NCBI RefSeq assembly: GCF_006385705.1
Contig: NZ_VFRQ01000009.1
Coordinates: 92,289-156,288 of the forward strand
Source: Pontibacter mangrovi
Lineage (GTDB): Bacteria > Bacteroidota > Bacteroidia > Cytophagales > Hymenobacteraceae
DNA length: 64,000 nucleotides
Direction of reading: 5' to 3'
This document shows, piece after piece, positions 37,470-46,872 of this stretch. Below the pieces are notes generated by a model. The model was not told the origin of the DNA, searched no databases, and worked only from the letters and a program-made list of their open reading frames with translations. Position 1 is the stretch's first letter; each line of letters begins with the position of its first letter. The position numbers and the translations under genes were made by a program.

Positions 37470-39491
37470 TTATTCGTTGGAGTGGTGCTCGGATGGCAGC
37501 CAGGTATCATCTAAATTATCGTGCCCCATGCCAGGGCTGGCCTCTTCTATACGGAAAACATGCACCGGCATCTCATGCGGGCGCAGCTCCACGTAATTAT
37601 GCTCGCCAGTCCAGGTATACTTGCGCTCGGTCAGAAGGTCGTGCACCAGGTACTGCTGGTCTGGTTTCATCTTCAGCTTCCAGAGCGGCACTTTTACCCA
37701 GCCGCTTTGCGTGTGGTGCGGGTCCATGTTCACGACGATAAACATCTTGTTCTTGTAGTCGCTGCTCCACTTGGCGTAGCTCAGGATGGCCTGGTTATCG
37801 CAGTCACCGAAGGCAATGTTCCAGGTAGTCTGCAGGGCCGGGTTCACCTTTCGTATCTTGTTGATGAGCGTGATCACCTCGCGTATTTTCGTCAGCTTCC
37901 CCCAGTCCCAGTGCTTTACCTCATACTTTTCGGAGTCATAATATTCCTCTTTGCCCGGCACCGGTTGGTTGATGCCGAACTCATACACCGGCCCGTAGAG
38001 GCCGTAGTTAGAGGAAAGCGTGGCCGCCATCACCACACGGGTGATATGCGCGGGCTCGCCGCCCTCCTGCAGCGCGTAAGGCAGGATATCGGGGGTGTTG
38101 GGCCAGAAGTTCGGGCGGAAATACTCGCGCAGCTCCGACTGCGTGAGCTCGGTCATGTACTGCTTGATCTCCTCGGCCGAATTGCGCCAGGTGAAGTAAG
38201 TATAAGACTGCGTGAAGCCGATCTTGGCCAGACGCTCCATCACGCGCGGACGCGTAAAGGCCTCACTCAGGAAGATGACCTGCGGGTACTGCTTATGAAT
38301 ATCGGCAATCACCCATTCCCAGAAACTGAAGGCTTTGGTGTGCGGGTTATCCACCCGGAAGATGAACACGCCCTGGTCTATCCAGTGCAGCAGCACGCGC
38401 TTGAGTTCGCGCCACAGGTTAGGCCAGTCCTCGGTCTCGAAGTTTACGGGCAGCACGTCCTGGTACTTTTTGGGTGGGTTCTCGGCATATTGCACCGTGC
38501 CGTCGGGGCGCCACTTAAACCACTGCGGGTGTTCTTTCACATAGGGATGATCCGGGGAGCACTGGATGGCAAAGTCCAGCGCCACTTCAATGCCATGCTC
38601 CCGTGCCTCGTGCACAAACTCCCTGAACTCGTCCAGCGTGCCCAGTTCCGGCAGGATGGCATCGTGGCCGCCCTCGGCCGCGCCAATGGCCCAGGGCGAG
38701 CCCGGCTCGCCCGGCTCCGAGGTAACCGCGTTGTTCTTGCCCTTGCGAAAGGCGCGGCCAATCGGGTGAATCGGCGGCAAATAGATCGTATCAAAACCCA
38801 TCTCGGCAATGCGGGGCAGCAGGCGGATACCGTCTTTAAACGTGCCGTGGCGGCCGGCCTCCTGCGCCGCAGAGCGTGGGAAGAACTCGTACCAGGCGCT
38901 GAACAGGGCCTTCTGCCGCTCCACGTCCAACGGAAGCACTTTATCGTAGGTCGTCACGTTCTCATTCTCGCAGCAGGCATGCATCAGCTCGCTCACTTCC
39001 GGCCCGGTGGCAAAGGCCACATCCCCGGCGTGCGACTGGCTATTGCGCAGCTGCTCAGCCCATTTGCGCAGGCGCTTCTGCTGTCCCGGCTTCGACTTCT
39101 CGGCGGCGGCCTCCATCTGCTGGGCCCCGATCTGCAGTTCCACTGTCACGTCCTGGTTGGCCTCAAATTTCTTTTTCAGCCCTTTCTGCCACGTATAAAA
39201 ATGATCTACCCAGCCCTCAATGGTATACTCGTAGCGTCCCATGGCATCTGGCGTAAAGGCAGCTTGCCAGCGGTCGTTGCCCAGAAACTCCATGGGGACG
39301 GATTCCCATTTTTTGCGGCGGGAGTGGCGGTACAGTAACCGCGCCTTCACTTCATCATGCCCATCGGCAAACACATCGGCGGTGACCACCATCTCCTCCC
39401 CCACCACGCGCTTGGCCGGAAACCTGCCGCAGTTTATCTGGGGCTTTACATTTTCTATGACAATTCGTTTTGTTCCTTCGAGCTGTTCCAT
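37470..39491 (-). CDS. glgE: alpha-1,4-glucan:maltose-1-phosphate maltosyltransferase
   Basis: 673 residues, the family length. N-terminal beta domain (VIENVKPQINCGRFPAKRVVGEEMVV), then a GH13_3 barrel with IYLPPIHPIGRAFRKGKNN, nucleophile Asp in IFRVDNPHTKAF, Glu in IFLSEAFTRPRVM and YFTWRNSAEEI, all hallmarks of GlgE. It transfers maltosyl units from maltose-1-phosphate to growing alpha-1,4-glucan. First gene of the minus-strand operon glgE > treS-mak > glgB, divergent from treZ. Confidence 0.95.
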   Translation of the reverse strand: MEQLEGTKRIVIENVKPQINCGRFPAKRVVGEEMVVTADVFADGHDEVKARLLYRHSRRKKWESVPMEFLGNDRWQAAFTPDAMGRYEYTIEGWVDHFYTWQKGLKKKFEANQDVTVELQIGAQQMEAAAEKSKPGQQKRLRKWAEQLRNSQSHAGDVAFATGPEVSELMHACCENENVTTYDKVLPLDVERQKALFSAWYEFFPRSAAQEAGRHGTFKDGIRLLPRIAEMGFDTIYLPPIHPIGRAFRKGKNNAVTSEPGEPGSPWAIGAAEGGHDAILPELGTLDEFREFVHEAREHGIEVALDFAIQCSPDHPYVKEHPQWFKWRPDGTVQYAENPPKKYQDVLPVNFETEDWPNLWRELKRVLLHWIDQGVFIFRVDNPHTKAFSFWEWVIADIHKQYPQVIFLSEAFTRPRVMERLAKIGFTQSYTYFTWRNSAEEIKQYMTELTQSELREYFRPNFWPNTPDILPYALQEGGEPAHITRVVMAATLSSNYGLYGPVYEFGINQPVPGKEEYYDSEKYEVKHWDWGKLTKIREVITLINKIRKVNPALQTTWNIAFGDCDNQAILSYAKWSSDYKNKMFIVVNMDPHHTQSGWVKVPLWKLKMKPDQQYLVHDLLTERKYTWTGEHNYVELRPHEMPVHVFRIEEASPGMGHDNLDDTWLPSEHHSNE

Positions 39492-39708
39492 TAAGCTTTG
39501 TTTATACTATACCCGTTGTACGTACTAATCCTGGATAAATATGTTTCGTTGAATATTACAGGCGGGCGCTCAGCATGCGTCAGCGACCGAGTCTGTTATG
39601 TCAAGCCCCGCTAAACGCGCCCCCCACAAACACAGCGCTGCAAGCCAAAAACGTACAACCTAAAGCCATTAAAGTCAGTTAATACGTGCTGAGGAAATTC
39701 CCGTTTAT

Positions 39709-41565
39709 ATGGCCATACTTAGAGAGATAGGAGCACATTATTCCCCTGAAAAAAAAGGGACTGTTTTTACTGTTTGGGCACCTTTTGCCAAGAAGGTGGA
39801 CGTACTGCTGCACAAGCCCGAGCCAATAGAAGTGCCGTTGCAGCGCGAAGCCATGGGCTACTGGACCGCCCTGAGCGAGTTTGCCAACCCCGGCACCCGC
39901 TATACCATCCTGTTGGATGGGGAGACCGAGCGCCCCGACCCTGCCTCTTTTTACCAGCCCACCACTGTGCACGAGGCCTCTGCCGTGGTAGACCATACTT
40001 CCTATGCCTGGACGGATAAGAAATGGAAAAACCTGCCGCTGCACCAGTACATTATTTACGAGCTGCACGTGGGCACCTTTACCCCGGAGGGTACTTTTGA
40101 AAGTATCATCGAGCGCCTGCCGGAGCTGAAGGAGCTGGGCATCACTGCTATTGAGCTCATGCCGGTGGCGCAGTTCCCCGGCAGCCGCAACTGGGGCTAC
40201 GACGGGGTACTGCCCTTTGCCGTGCAGAACTCCTACGGCGGACCTGAAGGGCTGAAGAAACTGGTGAACGCCTGCCACGAGCAGGGGCTGGCCGTGGTGC
40301 TGGACGTCGTGTACAACCACATGGGCCCGGAGGGCAACTACCTCCACGACTTCGGCCCCTACTTCACCGACAAGTATAAAACGCCCTGGGGCTCGGCCCT
40401 GAACTTTGACGACAACCACTCGGATGCGGTGCGCAATTATTTTATCCAGAACGCGCTGATGTGGCTGCGCGACTGCCACATCGATGCCCTGCGGCTGGAT
40501 GCCGTGCATGCCATTTACGACATGGGCGCGAAGCATTTTTTGCAGGAGCTGCAGGAGCACGTGCAGGAACTGGAAGAACAGGTGGGCCGCGATTTTATAC
40601 TGATTGCCGAGAGCGATTTGAACGATGTGAGGCTGATAAACCCAATGGAGCGCGGCGGCTACGGCCTGGATGCCCAGTGGAGCGATGATTTCCACCACGT
40701 GATCCACGCCATGGTGACCGGTGAGCAGGACGGCTACTACAAGGGCTTCGGCAAACCCGAGCAGCTGGCCAAGGTCATGACGCAGGCATTTGTCTACGAC
40801 GGCCTGTACTCTGAGCACCGCCACCGCACTTTTGGCAGCAGCACCGAAAACAACCGCGCCGAGCAGTTCGTGGTCTGCTCCCAAAACCACGACCAGGTGG
40901 GCAACCGCATGCTGGGCGAGCGCCTCTCGGACCTGGTGGACTTTGAAACCCTGAAAGTGGTGGCCGGCCTAGTTATACTTTCGCCGTACCTGCCCATGCT
41001 GTTTATGGGGGAGGAGTACGGGGAGCAGAACCCGTTTTTATACTTTGTGAGCCACGGCGACGAGGAATTGATTGAAGCGGTGCGCAAAGGCCGCCGCGAA
41101 GAGTTTAAGGCTTTTGCCTGGCAAGGCGAGGCACCCGACCCGCAGAGCGAGAAGACCTTTAACCGCTCCAAGCTCAGTCGCAGCTATACTTCCAACGCGC
41201 GGCAAAACCAGCTCCGTGCGTACTACAAGCAATTGATACAGCTGCGCAAAAGCGCCCCGGCCCTCTCTAAACCGAACAAAGCCACCGTACACGCCCGTAT
41301 GGAGGCTCACGACAGGGTGCTGCACCTGGTGCACCAGACCAAAGAGCCGCACCTGTACTGCCTTTTTAACCTGAGCGATACCCAGCAGGACGCACAGCTG
41401 CTGCGCACCCAGGAGACAGCCGGCAGCTGGCGGGTGCTTCTGCAGTCCGGGGCAACGGCATGGGGCGGGCCTGGCGAAACCCAGCCGGACACGCTGGAGC
41501 AGAAAGCCCATCTGACGCTGCCTCCCAAATCAGTACTTATACTTCAACAACAGCTTAGCCGATGA
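39709..41565 (+). CDS. treZ: malto-oligosyltrehalose trehalohydrolase
   Basis: 618 residues. CBM48-like N-terminus (EIGAHYSPEKKGTVFTVWAPFAKKVDVLL), GH13_10 barrel with ITAIELMPVAQFPGSRNWGYDGV, LRLDAVHAIYD (nucleophile), LIAESDLND (acid) and SQNHDQVGNRMLGERL. It releases trehalose from the reducing end of maltooligosyl-trehalose made by TreY. First gene of treZ > GH57 > treY; its stop overlaps the next start (ATGA). Confidence 0.94.
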   Translation: MAILREIGAHYSPEKKGTVFTVWAPFAKKVDVLLHKPEPIEVPLQREAMGYWTALSEFANPGTRYTILLDGETERPDPASFYQPTTVHEASAVVDHTSYAWTDKKWKNLPLHQYIIYELHVGTFTPEGTFESIIERLPELKELGITAIELMPVAQFPGSRNWGYDGVLPFAVQNSYGGPEGLKKLVNACHEQGLAVVLDVVYNHMGPEGNYLHDFGPYFTDKYKTPWGSALNFDDNHSDAVRNYFIQNALMWLRDCHIDALRLDAVHAIYDMGAKHFLQELQEHVQELEEQVGRDFILIAESDLNDVRLINPMERGGYGLDAQWSDDFHHVIHAMVTGEQDGYYKGFGKPEQLAKVMTQAFVYDGLYSEHRHRTFGSSTENNRAEQFVVCSQNHDQVGNRMLGERLSDLVDFETLKVVAGLVILSPYLPMLFMGEEYGEQNPFLYFVSHGDEELIEAVRKGRREEFKAFAWQGEAPDPQSEKTFNRSKLSRSYTSNARQNQLRAYYKQLIQLRKSAPALSKPNKATVHARMEAHDRVLHLVHQTKEPHLYCLFNLSDTQQDAQLLRTQETAGSWRVLLQSGATAWGGPGETQPDTLEQKAHLTLPPKSVLILQQQLSR

Positions 41566-43985
41566 ACAAGTACATTTGCATACACGGCCACTTTTACCAG
41601 CCCCCCCGCGAGAACCCCTGGCTGAACGAGGTGGAGCTGCAAGAGTCCGCAGCGCCCTACCACGACTGGAACGAGCGCATCTCGGATGAGTGCTATGCCC
41701 GTAACTCTGCCTCGCGCATCCTCAACGGCAACGGCAACATCGTCGACATCATCAACAACTACAGCTACATCAGCTTTAACTTTGGTCCCACCCTGCTGGA
41801 GTGGATGCAGAAAAAAGACCCTGCCACCTACCAGGCCATACTGGATGCCGACAAGCAAAGTATAGAGCGCTTCTCCGGCCACGGCTCCGCCCTGGCGCAG
41901 GTATACAACCACATCATCATGCCGCTGGCCAACGAGCGCGACAAGCACACGCAGGTGATCTGGGGCATGTACGATTTTAAAAAGCGCTTTAGCCGCGAGC
42001 CGGAGGGCATGTGGCTGGCCGAAACCGCCGCCGACGTGCCTACGCTGGAGGTGCTGGCTGCGCATGGCATCAAGTTCACCATCCTCTCGCCTTTTCAGGC
42101 CAAAGCCTTTCGTAAGATCGGCGACAAGCAATGGACAGAGGCAGAGGGCGGCAGCATAAATCCGCGCCGGCCATACGTGTGCCAGCTGCCTTCAGGCAAG
42201 CAGATCGTGCTCTTTTTCTATGATGGCCCGGTGTCGCAGGGCATTGCTTTTGAGGGCTTGCTGGAGCGGGGCGAGGATTTTGCCCATCGGCTCAGCGGCA
42301 CGTTTGACTCGACCAAGGAGCCGCAGCTCATGCACATTGCCACCGATGGCGAGACCTATGGCCACCATCACCGTTTCGGCGAAATGGCCCTATCTTATGC
42401 CATCCATCATATTGAGGAAGAGCAGCTGGCCCAGATCACGGTGTATGGGGAGTTCCTGGAGAAGTATCCGCCAAAGTATGAGGCGCAGATCATAGAGCCC
42501 AGCTCGTGGAGCTGCGCCCACGGCGTGGAGCGCTGGCGCAGCAACTGCGGCTGCAACACCGGCGGTCACCCCTCCTGGAACCAGGAGTGGCGCAAGCCAA
42601 TCCGCGAAACGTTTGACTGGCTGCGCGACCAGCTGATTCCGCTCTATGAGCAGGAGATGAAAAAGCTGGGCGCTGCAGACCCCTGGGCTGCCCGCAACGA
42701 TTACATCCAGGTCATCATGGACCGCTCCGAGGAAAACGTGACCAACTTTATCAAAAGCCATGTACCGCGGGAGCTGACCAAAGAGGAGCAGGTGCGCTTC
42801 CTGAAGCTGATGGAGATGCAGTATCATACCTTGCTGCTCTACACCAGCTGCGGCTGGTTTTTTGACGAGGTGACCGGCATCGAGACACTGCAGGACATCC
42901 TGTACGCTGCGCGCGCCATGCAACTGGCCCACGACCTGGGCAGTGCTGACCTGGAGCCCGAGCTGCTGCAGCGGCTGAGCCAGGCCAAGAGCAACTACAA
43001 GAAACGCGGTGACGCCGCCCAGGCCTATATCCGCACCGTAAAACCCACCATGATCGACCTGCTGCGCGTGGGCGCCCATTACGCGGTAGCCTCGCTGTTC
43101 CAGGAGTTTTCCGAAGTCATGGACCTTTACAGCTACACGGCCACGTCAGAGGCGAACGACTACATGCAGGCAGGCAAGCAGAAGCTGGCCATCGGGCGGG
43201 CCGTCATCAAAAGCAAGATTACCTGGGAACAGGTTACTGTCACCTACAGCGTGCTGCACCTGGGTGACCACCAGCTTTTTGGAGGCGTGCGCGAGTTTAT
43301 GAGCGACGAGGAGTATGAGCGCCTGGGGCTGGAACTGAAAACCGCCTTCGAGCGGGGCTATGTAAGCGAGGGCATCATGCTGCTCGACAAGCACTTCAGC
43401 TCCCACAACTACTCTTTCTGGCACCTGTTTAAGGATGATCAGAAAAAAATACTGGACCAGGTGCTGTCCCAAACCATGGAGAGCCTGGAGAACGATTTCC
43501 AGCAGCTGTACGACAACAACTACGCCCTGATCTCGGCCATCCAGACGATCGGCATGCAGATGCCGCGCCCCCTGCAAACTACTGTAGAATATATCGTGAA
43601 CACCCATCTCTTGCGCGAATTTGAGTCGGAGGAGCCTTCGCCGGACGAAATCAAGCGCCTGCTGCAGGAGGTGCAGCGCATGAGCGTGACGCTCAACTAC
43701 GACAACCTGGAGTTTGCCCTGACCCAGCGCGTGGACATCCTGATGAAAAAGATCCAGGATAATCCACAAGACATTAAAACCATTGACTTACTCATTTCCT
43801 TGCTGCAGGTAATGCAGGGCTCCAAACTACAGACAGACTATTGGCAGGCCCAGAACATCGCTTTTAGGATGCAGCAGAACACGTACAAAGAACAAAAAGC
43901 GCAAAGCGAGCAAGGCAACCCTGCAGCAGCAGCCTGGTGCAAGAAATTTGAGACGCTTTACGAAAACCTCAACCTCAAACTATAA
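41562..43985 (+). CDS. GH57 glycoside hydrolase with DUF3536
   Basis: 807 residues. GH57 N-terminal half: CIHGHFYQPPRENPW (the HxHxxxP-like first motif), GMWLAETAADVPTLEVLAAHG (candidate nucleophile Glu) and HIATDGETYGHHHRFGEMAL (candidate acid Asp). The C-terminal half (from about 300) is the helical DUF3536 region. GH57 enzymes act on alpha-glucans as amylases, glucanotransferases or branching enzymes; the activity of the DUF3536 branch is not something I can name. Its place between treZ and treY, overlapping the first by 4 bp and 2 bp from the second, ties it to making or trimming maltooligosaccharides for the TreYZ route. Confidence 0.9.
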   Translation: MNKYICIHGHFYQPPRENPWLNEVELQESAAPYHDWNERISDECYARNSASRILNGNGNIVDIINNYSYISFNFGPTLLEWMQKKDPATYQAILDADKQSIERFSGHGSALAQVYNHIIMPLANERDKHTQVIWGMYDFKKRFSREPEGMWLAETAADVPTLEVLAAHGIKFTILSPFQAKAFRKIGDKQWTEAEGGSINPRRPYVCQLPSGKQIVLFFYDGPVSQGIAFEGLLERGEDFAHRLSGTFDSTKEPQLMHIATDGETYGHHHRFGEMALSYAIHHIEEEQLAQITVYGEFLEKYPPKYEAQIIEPSSWSCAHGVERWRSNCGCNTGGHPSWNQEWRKPIRETFDWLRDQLIPLYEQEMKKLGAADPWAARNDYIQVIMDRSEENVTNFIKSHVPRELTKEEQVRFLKLMEMQYHTLLLYTSCGWFFDEVTGIETLQDILYAARAMQLAHDLGSADLEPELLQRLSQAKSNYKKRGDAAQAYIRTVKPTMIDLLRVGAHYAVASLFQEFSEVMDLYSYTATSEANDYMQAGKQKLAIGRAVIKSKITWEQVTVTYSVLHLGDHQLFGGVREFMSDEEYERLGLELKTAFERGYVSEGIMLLDKHFSSHNYSFWHLFKDDQKKILDQVLSQTMESLENDFQQLYDNNYALISAIQTIGMQMPRPLQTTVEYIVNTHLLREFESEEPSPDEIKRLLQEVQRMSVTLNYDNLEFALTQRVDILMKKIQDNPQDIKTIDLLISLLQVMQGSKLQTDYWQAQNIAFRMQQNTYKEQKAQSEQGNPAAAAWCKKFETLYENLNLKL

Positions 43986-43987
43986 AC

Positions 43988-46693
43988 ATGACCTATATTC
44001 CATCGGCCACCTACCGGGTGCAGACCTCACCCAAATTCAGGCTGAGCGACATTAAAGAACTTATTCCGTACCTGCACGAGCTGGGGATCAGCACGGTTTA
44101 CTCGGCTCCCTTTTTTTGTGCCCGCCCCGGCAGCGAGCACGGCTACGACGTGACCGCCCCCTACGACATAAACCCTGAGGTAGGGACGCAGAAGGAGCTG
44201 CAGGAGGTGGCGCAGGAGCTCAAAAAGCGGCACATGGGCTGGCTGCAGGACATCGTGCCCAACCACATGGCATTTCACCAGGACAATGTATGGCTGATGG
44301 ATGTGCTGGAAAAGGGGCCGCAGTCGCACTTTTATACCTTCTTCGACATCGACTTTCACCACCCCGACTTTAACGGGCAGGTGATGGTGCCTTTTTTAGG
44401 AGATCCGCTGGAAAAAGTGCTGGCGCAGAATCAACTGGCCCTGCAACTGAGCGAGGGGGGCATCAGCCTGAACTACTACGATAACCGGCTGCCGCTAAGC
44501 GTGGCCAGCTACCGGTTTCTGCTGCAGGAGGCGCTGCAGGCATCGGGCAACCCGGCGGTAACGCCGCAGGCCGAGCAGAGCCTGAAGGAGCTGGCGCTTT
44601 TAGAGGCTGAGGAAAGCATAAACCCGGCCGCCTGGGGCAACTTTAAGAAAAAGCTATACCAGCAGGAGGCGCTGCGGCAGGCGCTGGAGCAGGTGCTGCA
44701 ACGTATAAACAGCAAAGAGAAAAAACTGCAGAAGCTGCTGCAGCAACAGCATTTTATACTTTGCCACTGGCAGGAGACGGAGCGGCAGATCAATTACCGC
44801 CGCTTCTTTACGGTAAATGACCTGATCTGCCTGCGCATGGAGCACCCTGAGGTGTTTGAGCAGTACCATCAGTTTATAAAGCAGCTCTGCGACAAGGGGC
44901 TGGTGCAGGGCCTGCGCGTAGACCACGTGGACGGCCTTTATGACCCGGCCACGTACCTCAGGCGCCTGCGCCAGCTGGCGGGCCCGGAGCAGTATGTGGT
45001 GGTGGAGAAAATCCTGGAGGGCGAAGAGCAGCTGCCTGCCACCTGGCCCCTACAAGGCAACAGCGGCTACGATTTTCTGGCCTGGGTGAGCAACCTGTAT
45101 ACGTCCGCCAAGGCCCGCGACAACATCACCCAAACCTACAGCCAGCTGGTGCCCGATGCCGCCTCGGACTATGAGCAGCTGGTGTTCGATAAAAAAACCT
45201 TTATCCTGACCAATTACATGCAGGGGGAGCTGGAGAATTTGCTGCGCCTGCTACAGGAGCGGCACCTGCTGCCCCTGGAACAGGAGGAGCAGTGGCGGAA
45301 GGCGCTGGCCACAATGCTGGCTGCCTGGCCGGTGTACCGCATCTACAGCAACGCTTTGCCTGTCTCGAAAGAGGATATGGAAATTGTGGAAGAGGCTTTT
45401 GAGGAGGCGCACAGGCAAGCCCCCGAACTGGCAAGCCAGCTGCAGCACCTGCGTACGCTCTTCACCCTTACCCCTGCCGATACCGAGGAAACGCGGCACC
45501 ATAAAGGATACTTTATGATGCGCAGCCAGCAGTTTACCGGTCCGTTGGCAGCCAAGGGTGTGGAGGATACCACCTTTTATAACTATAACCGCTTAATTTC
45601 GCTGAACGAAGTAGGCAACAGCCCCGCCATCTTCCATCTGTCGCCCGAGAGCTTTCATGAGCGCATGCTGCACCGCCAGCGCACCTACCCGCACTCCATG
45701 AACGCCACCGCCACCCACGATACCAAGCGCGGCGAAGATGCCCGCCTGCGGCTGAACGTACTGACAGAACTGGCTGAGGAATGGGAGCAGAAAGCCAAAC
45801 AATGGATAAAGATCAGCAAGAAGTATACTTCCGAGCCTACGGAGAACGATGTATACTTTCTGCTACAGACGCTGCTGGGGGTGATGCCGATGGGCGGGGA
45901 AGTGGACGACACGCTGGTGGCGCGGGTGCAGGAATACCTGGAGAAAGCTCTGCGCGAGGCCAAAAACAAGTCTGACTGGTCGGCACCGAACGAGCAATAT
46001 GAGCAGGCGATGAAGGCCCTGGTGCAGCAGCTGCTGGTGCAGGACGAGGATTTCATGCATACCTTCCAGCCCTTCTTTCTGAAAGTGGCACACTATGGCT
46101 GCCTTTACTCGCTTGGCCAAACGCTGCTTAAAGTTACCTGCCCCGGCGTGCCGGACATTTACCAGGGCACTGAGCTGTGGGACCTGAGCCTGGTGGACCC
46201 CGACAACCGCCGCCCCGTAGACTATGAGCTGCGCCGCCGGTATCTGCAGGAGCTACAGCAGGCCGGGGAGCAAAGTACAAACAAGCTGCATGAGGCCCTC
46301 TTGCACCATCCCGAGAACGGGAAGGTAAAGCTATACTTGCTGCACAAAGCCCTCAGCACCCGCCGCGCCCTGCAAACGCTTTTCGATAAAGGAGAGTATG
46401 TGCCGTTGCAGGTGCAGGGACCAAAGCAGGCGCACGTGCTGGCTTTTGCACGCCACCACCAGGGGCAATGGGCGCTGGTGGCCGTGCCGCTGCTGGTGGC
46501 AGAGTTGGCCGGCAGCCACGACCAGCCGCTGGGCCGCGCGGTATGGCAGGATACCCGTATACTTTTGCCTGAAAACGCGCCGCAGCAATGGCAGCAGGTA
46601 TTAGGTGAAGGCACGTTAAACGCAGCACCGGCCCTGCCCGTAGCAGAAGTGTTTGCAACGTTTCCGGCAGCATTGTTAACTGCCGGCAGTTAG
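43988..46693 (+). CDS. treY: malto-oligosyltrehalose synthase
   Basis: 901 residues. GH13_26 motifs: IPSATYRVQTSPKF, LQDIVPNHMAFH, GLRVDHVDGLYDP (nucleophile), VVVEKILEGEEQLP (acid), GVEDTTFYNYNRLISLNEVG and TATHDTKRGEDARLRL. Long helical insertions (about 190-270 and 400-500) are typical. It isomerises the terminal alpha-1,4 bond of maltodextrins to alpha,alpha-1,1, giving the substrate of TreZ. It lies 2 bp after the GH57 gene. Confidence 0.95.
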   Translation: MTYIPSATYRVQTSPKFRLSDIKELIPYLHELGISTVYSAPFFCARPGSEHGYDVTAPYDINPEVGTQKELQEVAQELKKRHMGWLQDIVPNHMAFHQDNVWLMDVLEKGPQSHFYTFFDIDFHHPDFNGQVMVPFLGDPLEKVLAQNQLALQLSEGGISLNYYDNRLPLSVASYRFLLQEALQASGNPAVTPQAEQSLKELALLEAEESINPAAWGNFKKKLYQQEALRQALEQVLQRINSKEKKLQKLLQQQHFILCHWQETERQINYRRFFTVNDLICLRMEHPEVFEQYHQFIKQLCDKGLVQGLRVDHVDGLYDPATYLRRLRQLAGPEQYVVVEKILEGEEQLPATWPLQGNSGYDFLAWVSNLYTSAKARDNITQTYSQLVPDAASDYEQLVFDKKTFILTNYMQGELENLLRLLQERHLLPLEQEEQWRKALATMLAAWPVYRIYSNALPVSKEDMEIVEEAFEEAHRQAPELASQLQHLRTLFTLTPADTEETRHHKGYFMMRSQQFTGPLAAKGVEDTTFYNYNRLISLNEVGNSPAIFHLSPESFHERMLHRQRTYPHSMNATATHDTKRGEDARLRLNVLTELAEEWEQKAKQWIKISKKYTSEPTENDVYFLLQTLLGVMPMGGEVDDTLVARVQEYLEKALREAKNKSDWSAPNEQYEQAMKALVQQLLVQDEDFMHTFQPFFLKVAHYGCLYSLGQTLLKVTCPGVPDIYQGTELWDLSLVDPDNRRPVDYELRRRYLQELQQAGEQSTNKLHEALLHHPENGKVKLYLLHKALSTRRALQTLFDKGEYVPLQVQGPKQAHVLAFARHHQGQWALVAVPLLVAELAGSHDQPLGRAVWQDTRILLPENAPQQWQQVLGEGTLNAAPALPVAEVFATFPAALLTAGS

Positions 46694-46872
46694 TTGATCG
46701 TTATTCGTTGATCGTTATAGGTTGTTAGTTATTTATTAATGGCTTTTAGGTGATTGCTTCAGACGAAGGCGCAACGTTTGGCGCTTCTACAACTTTATAA
46801 CCTTCTAACTTTTTAATTTTCTAACTACTACAACTCTCTAACTCCTGAACTCCTAAACTCTTAATTTCTACT
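46694..46872 (+). repeat. low-complexity gap with short direct repeats between treY and malQ
   Basis: GTTGATCGTTAT occurs twice in tandem near 46692-46720, followed by a pyrimidine-rich run with recurring CTAACT/CTAAACTC units up to the malQ start. No terminator or promoter consensus is evident, so malQ may be read through from treY. Confidence 0.4.

Noticed and set aside
37521..39338. 605-codon open frame on the plus strand
   Set aside because: Antisense to glgE, no recognisable motifs.
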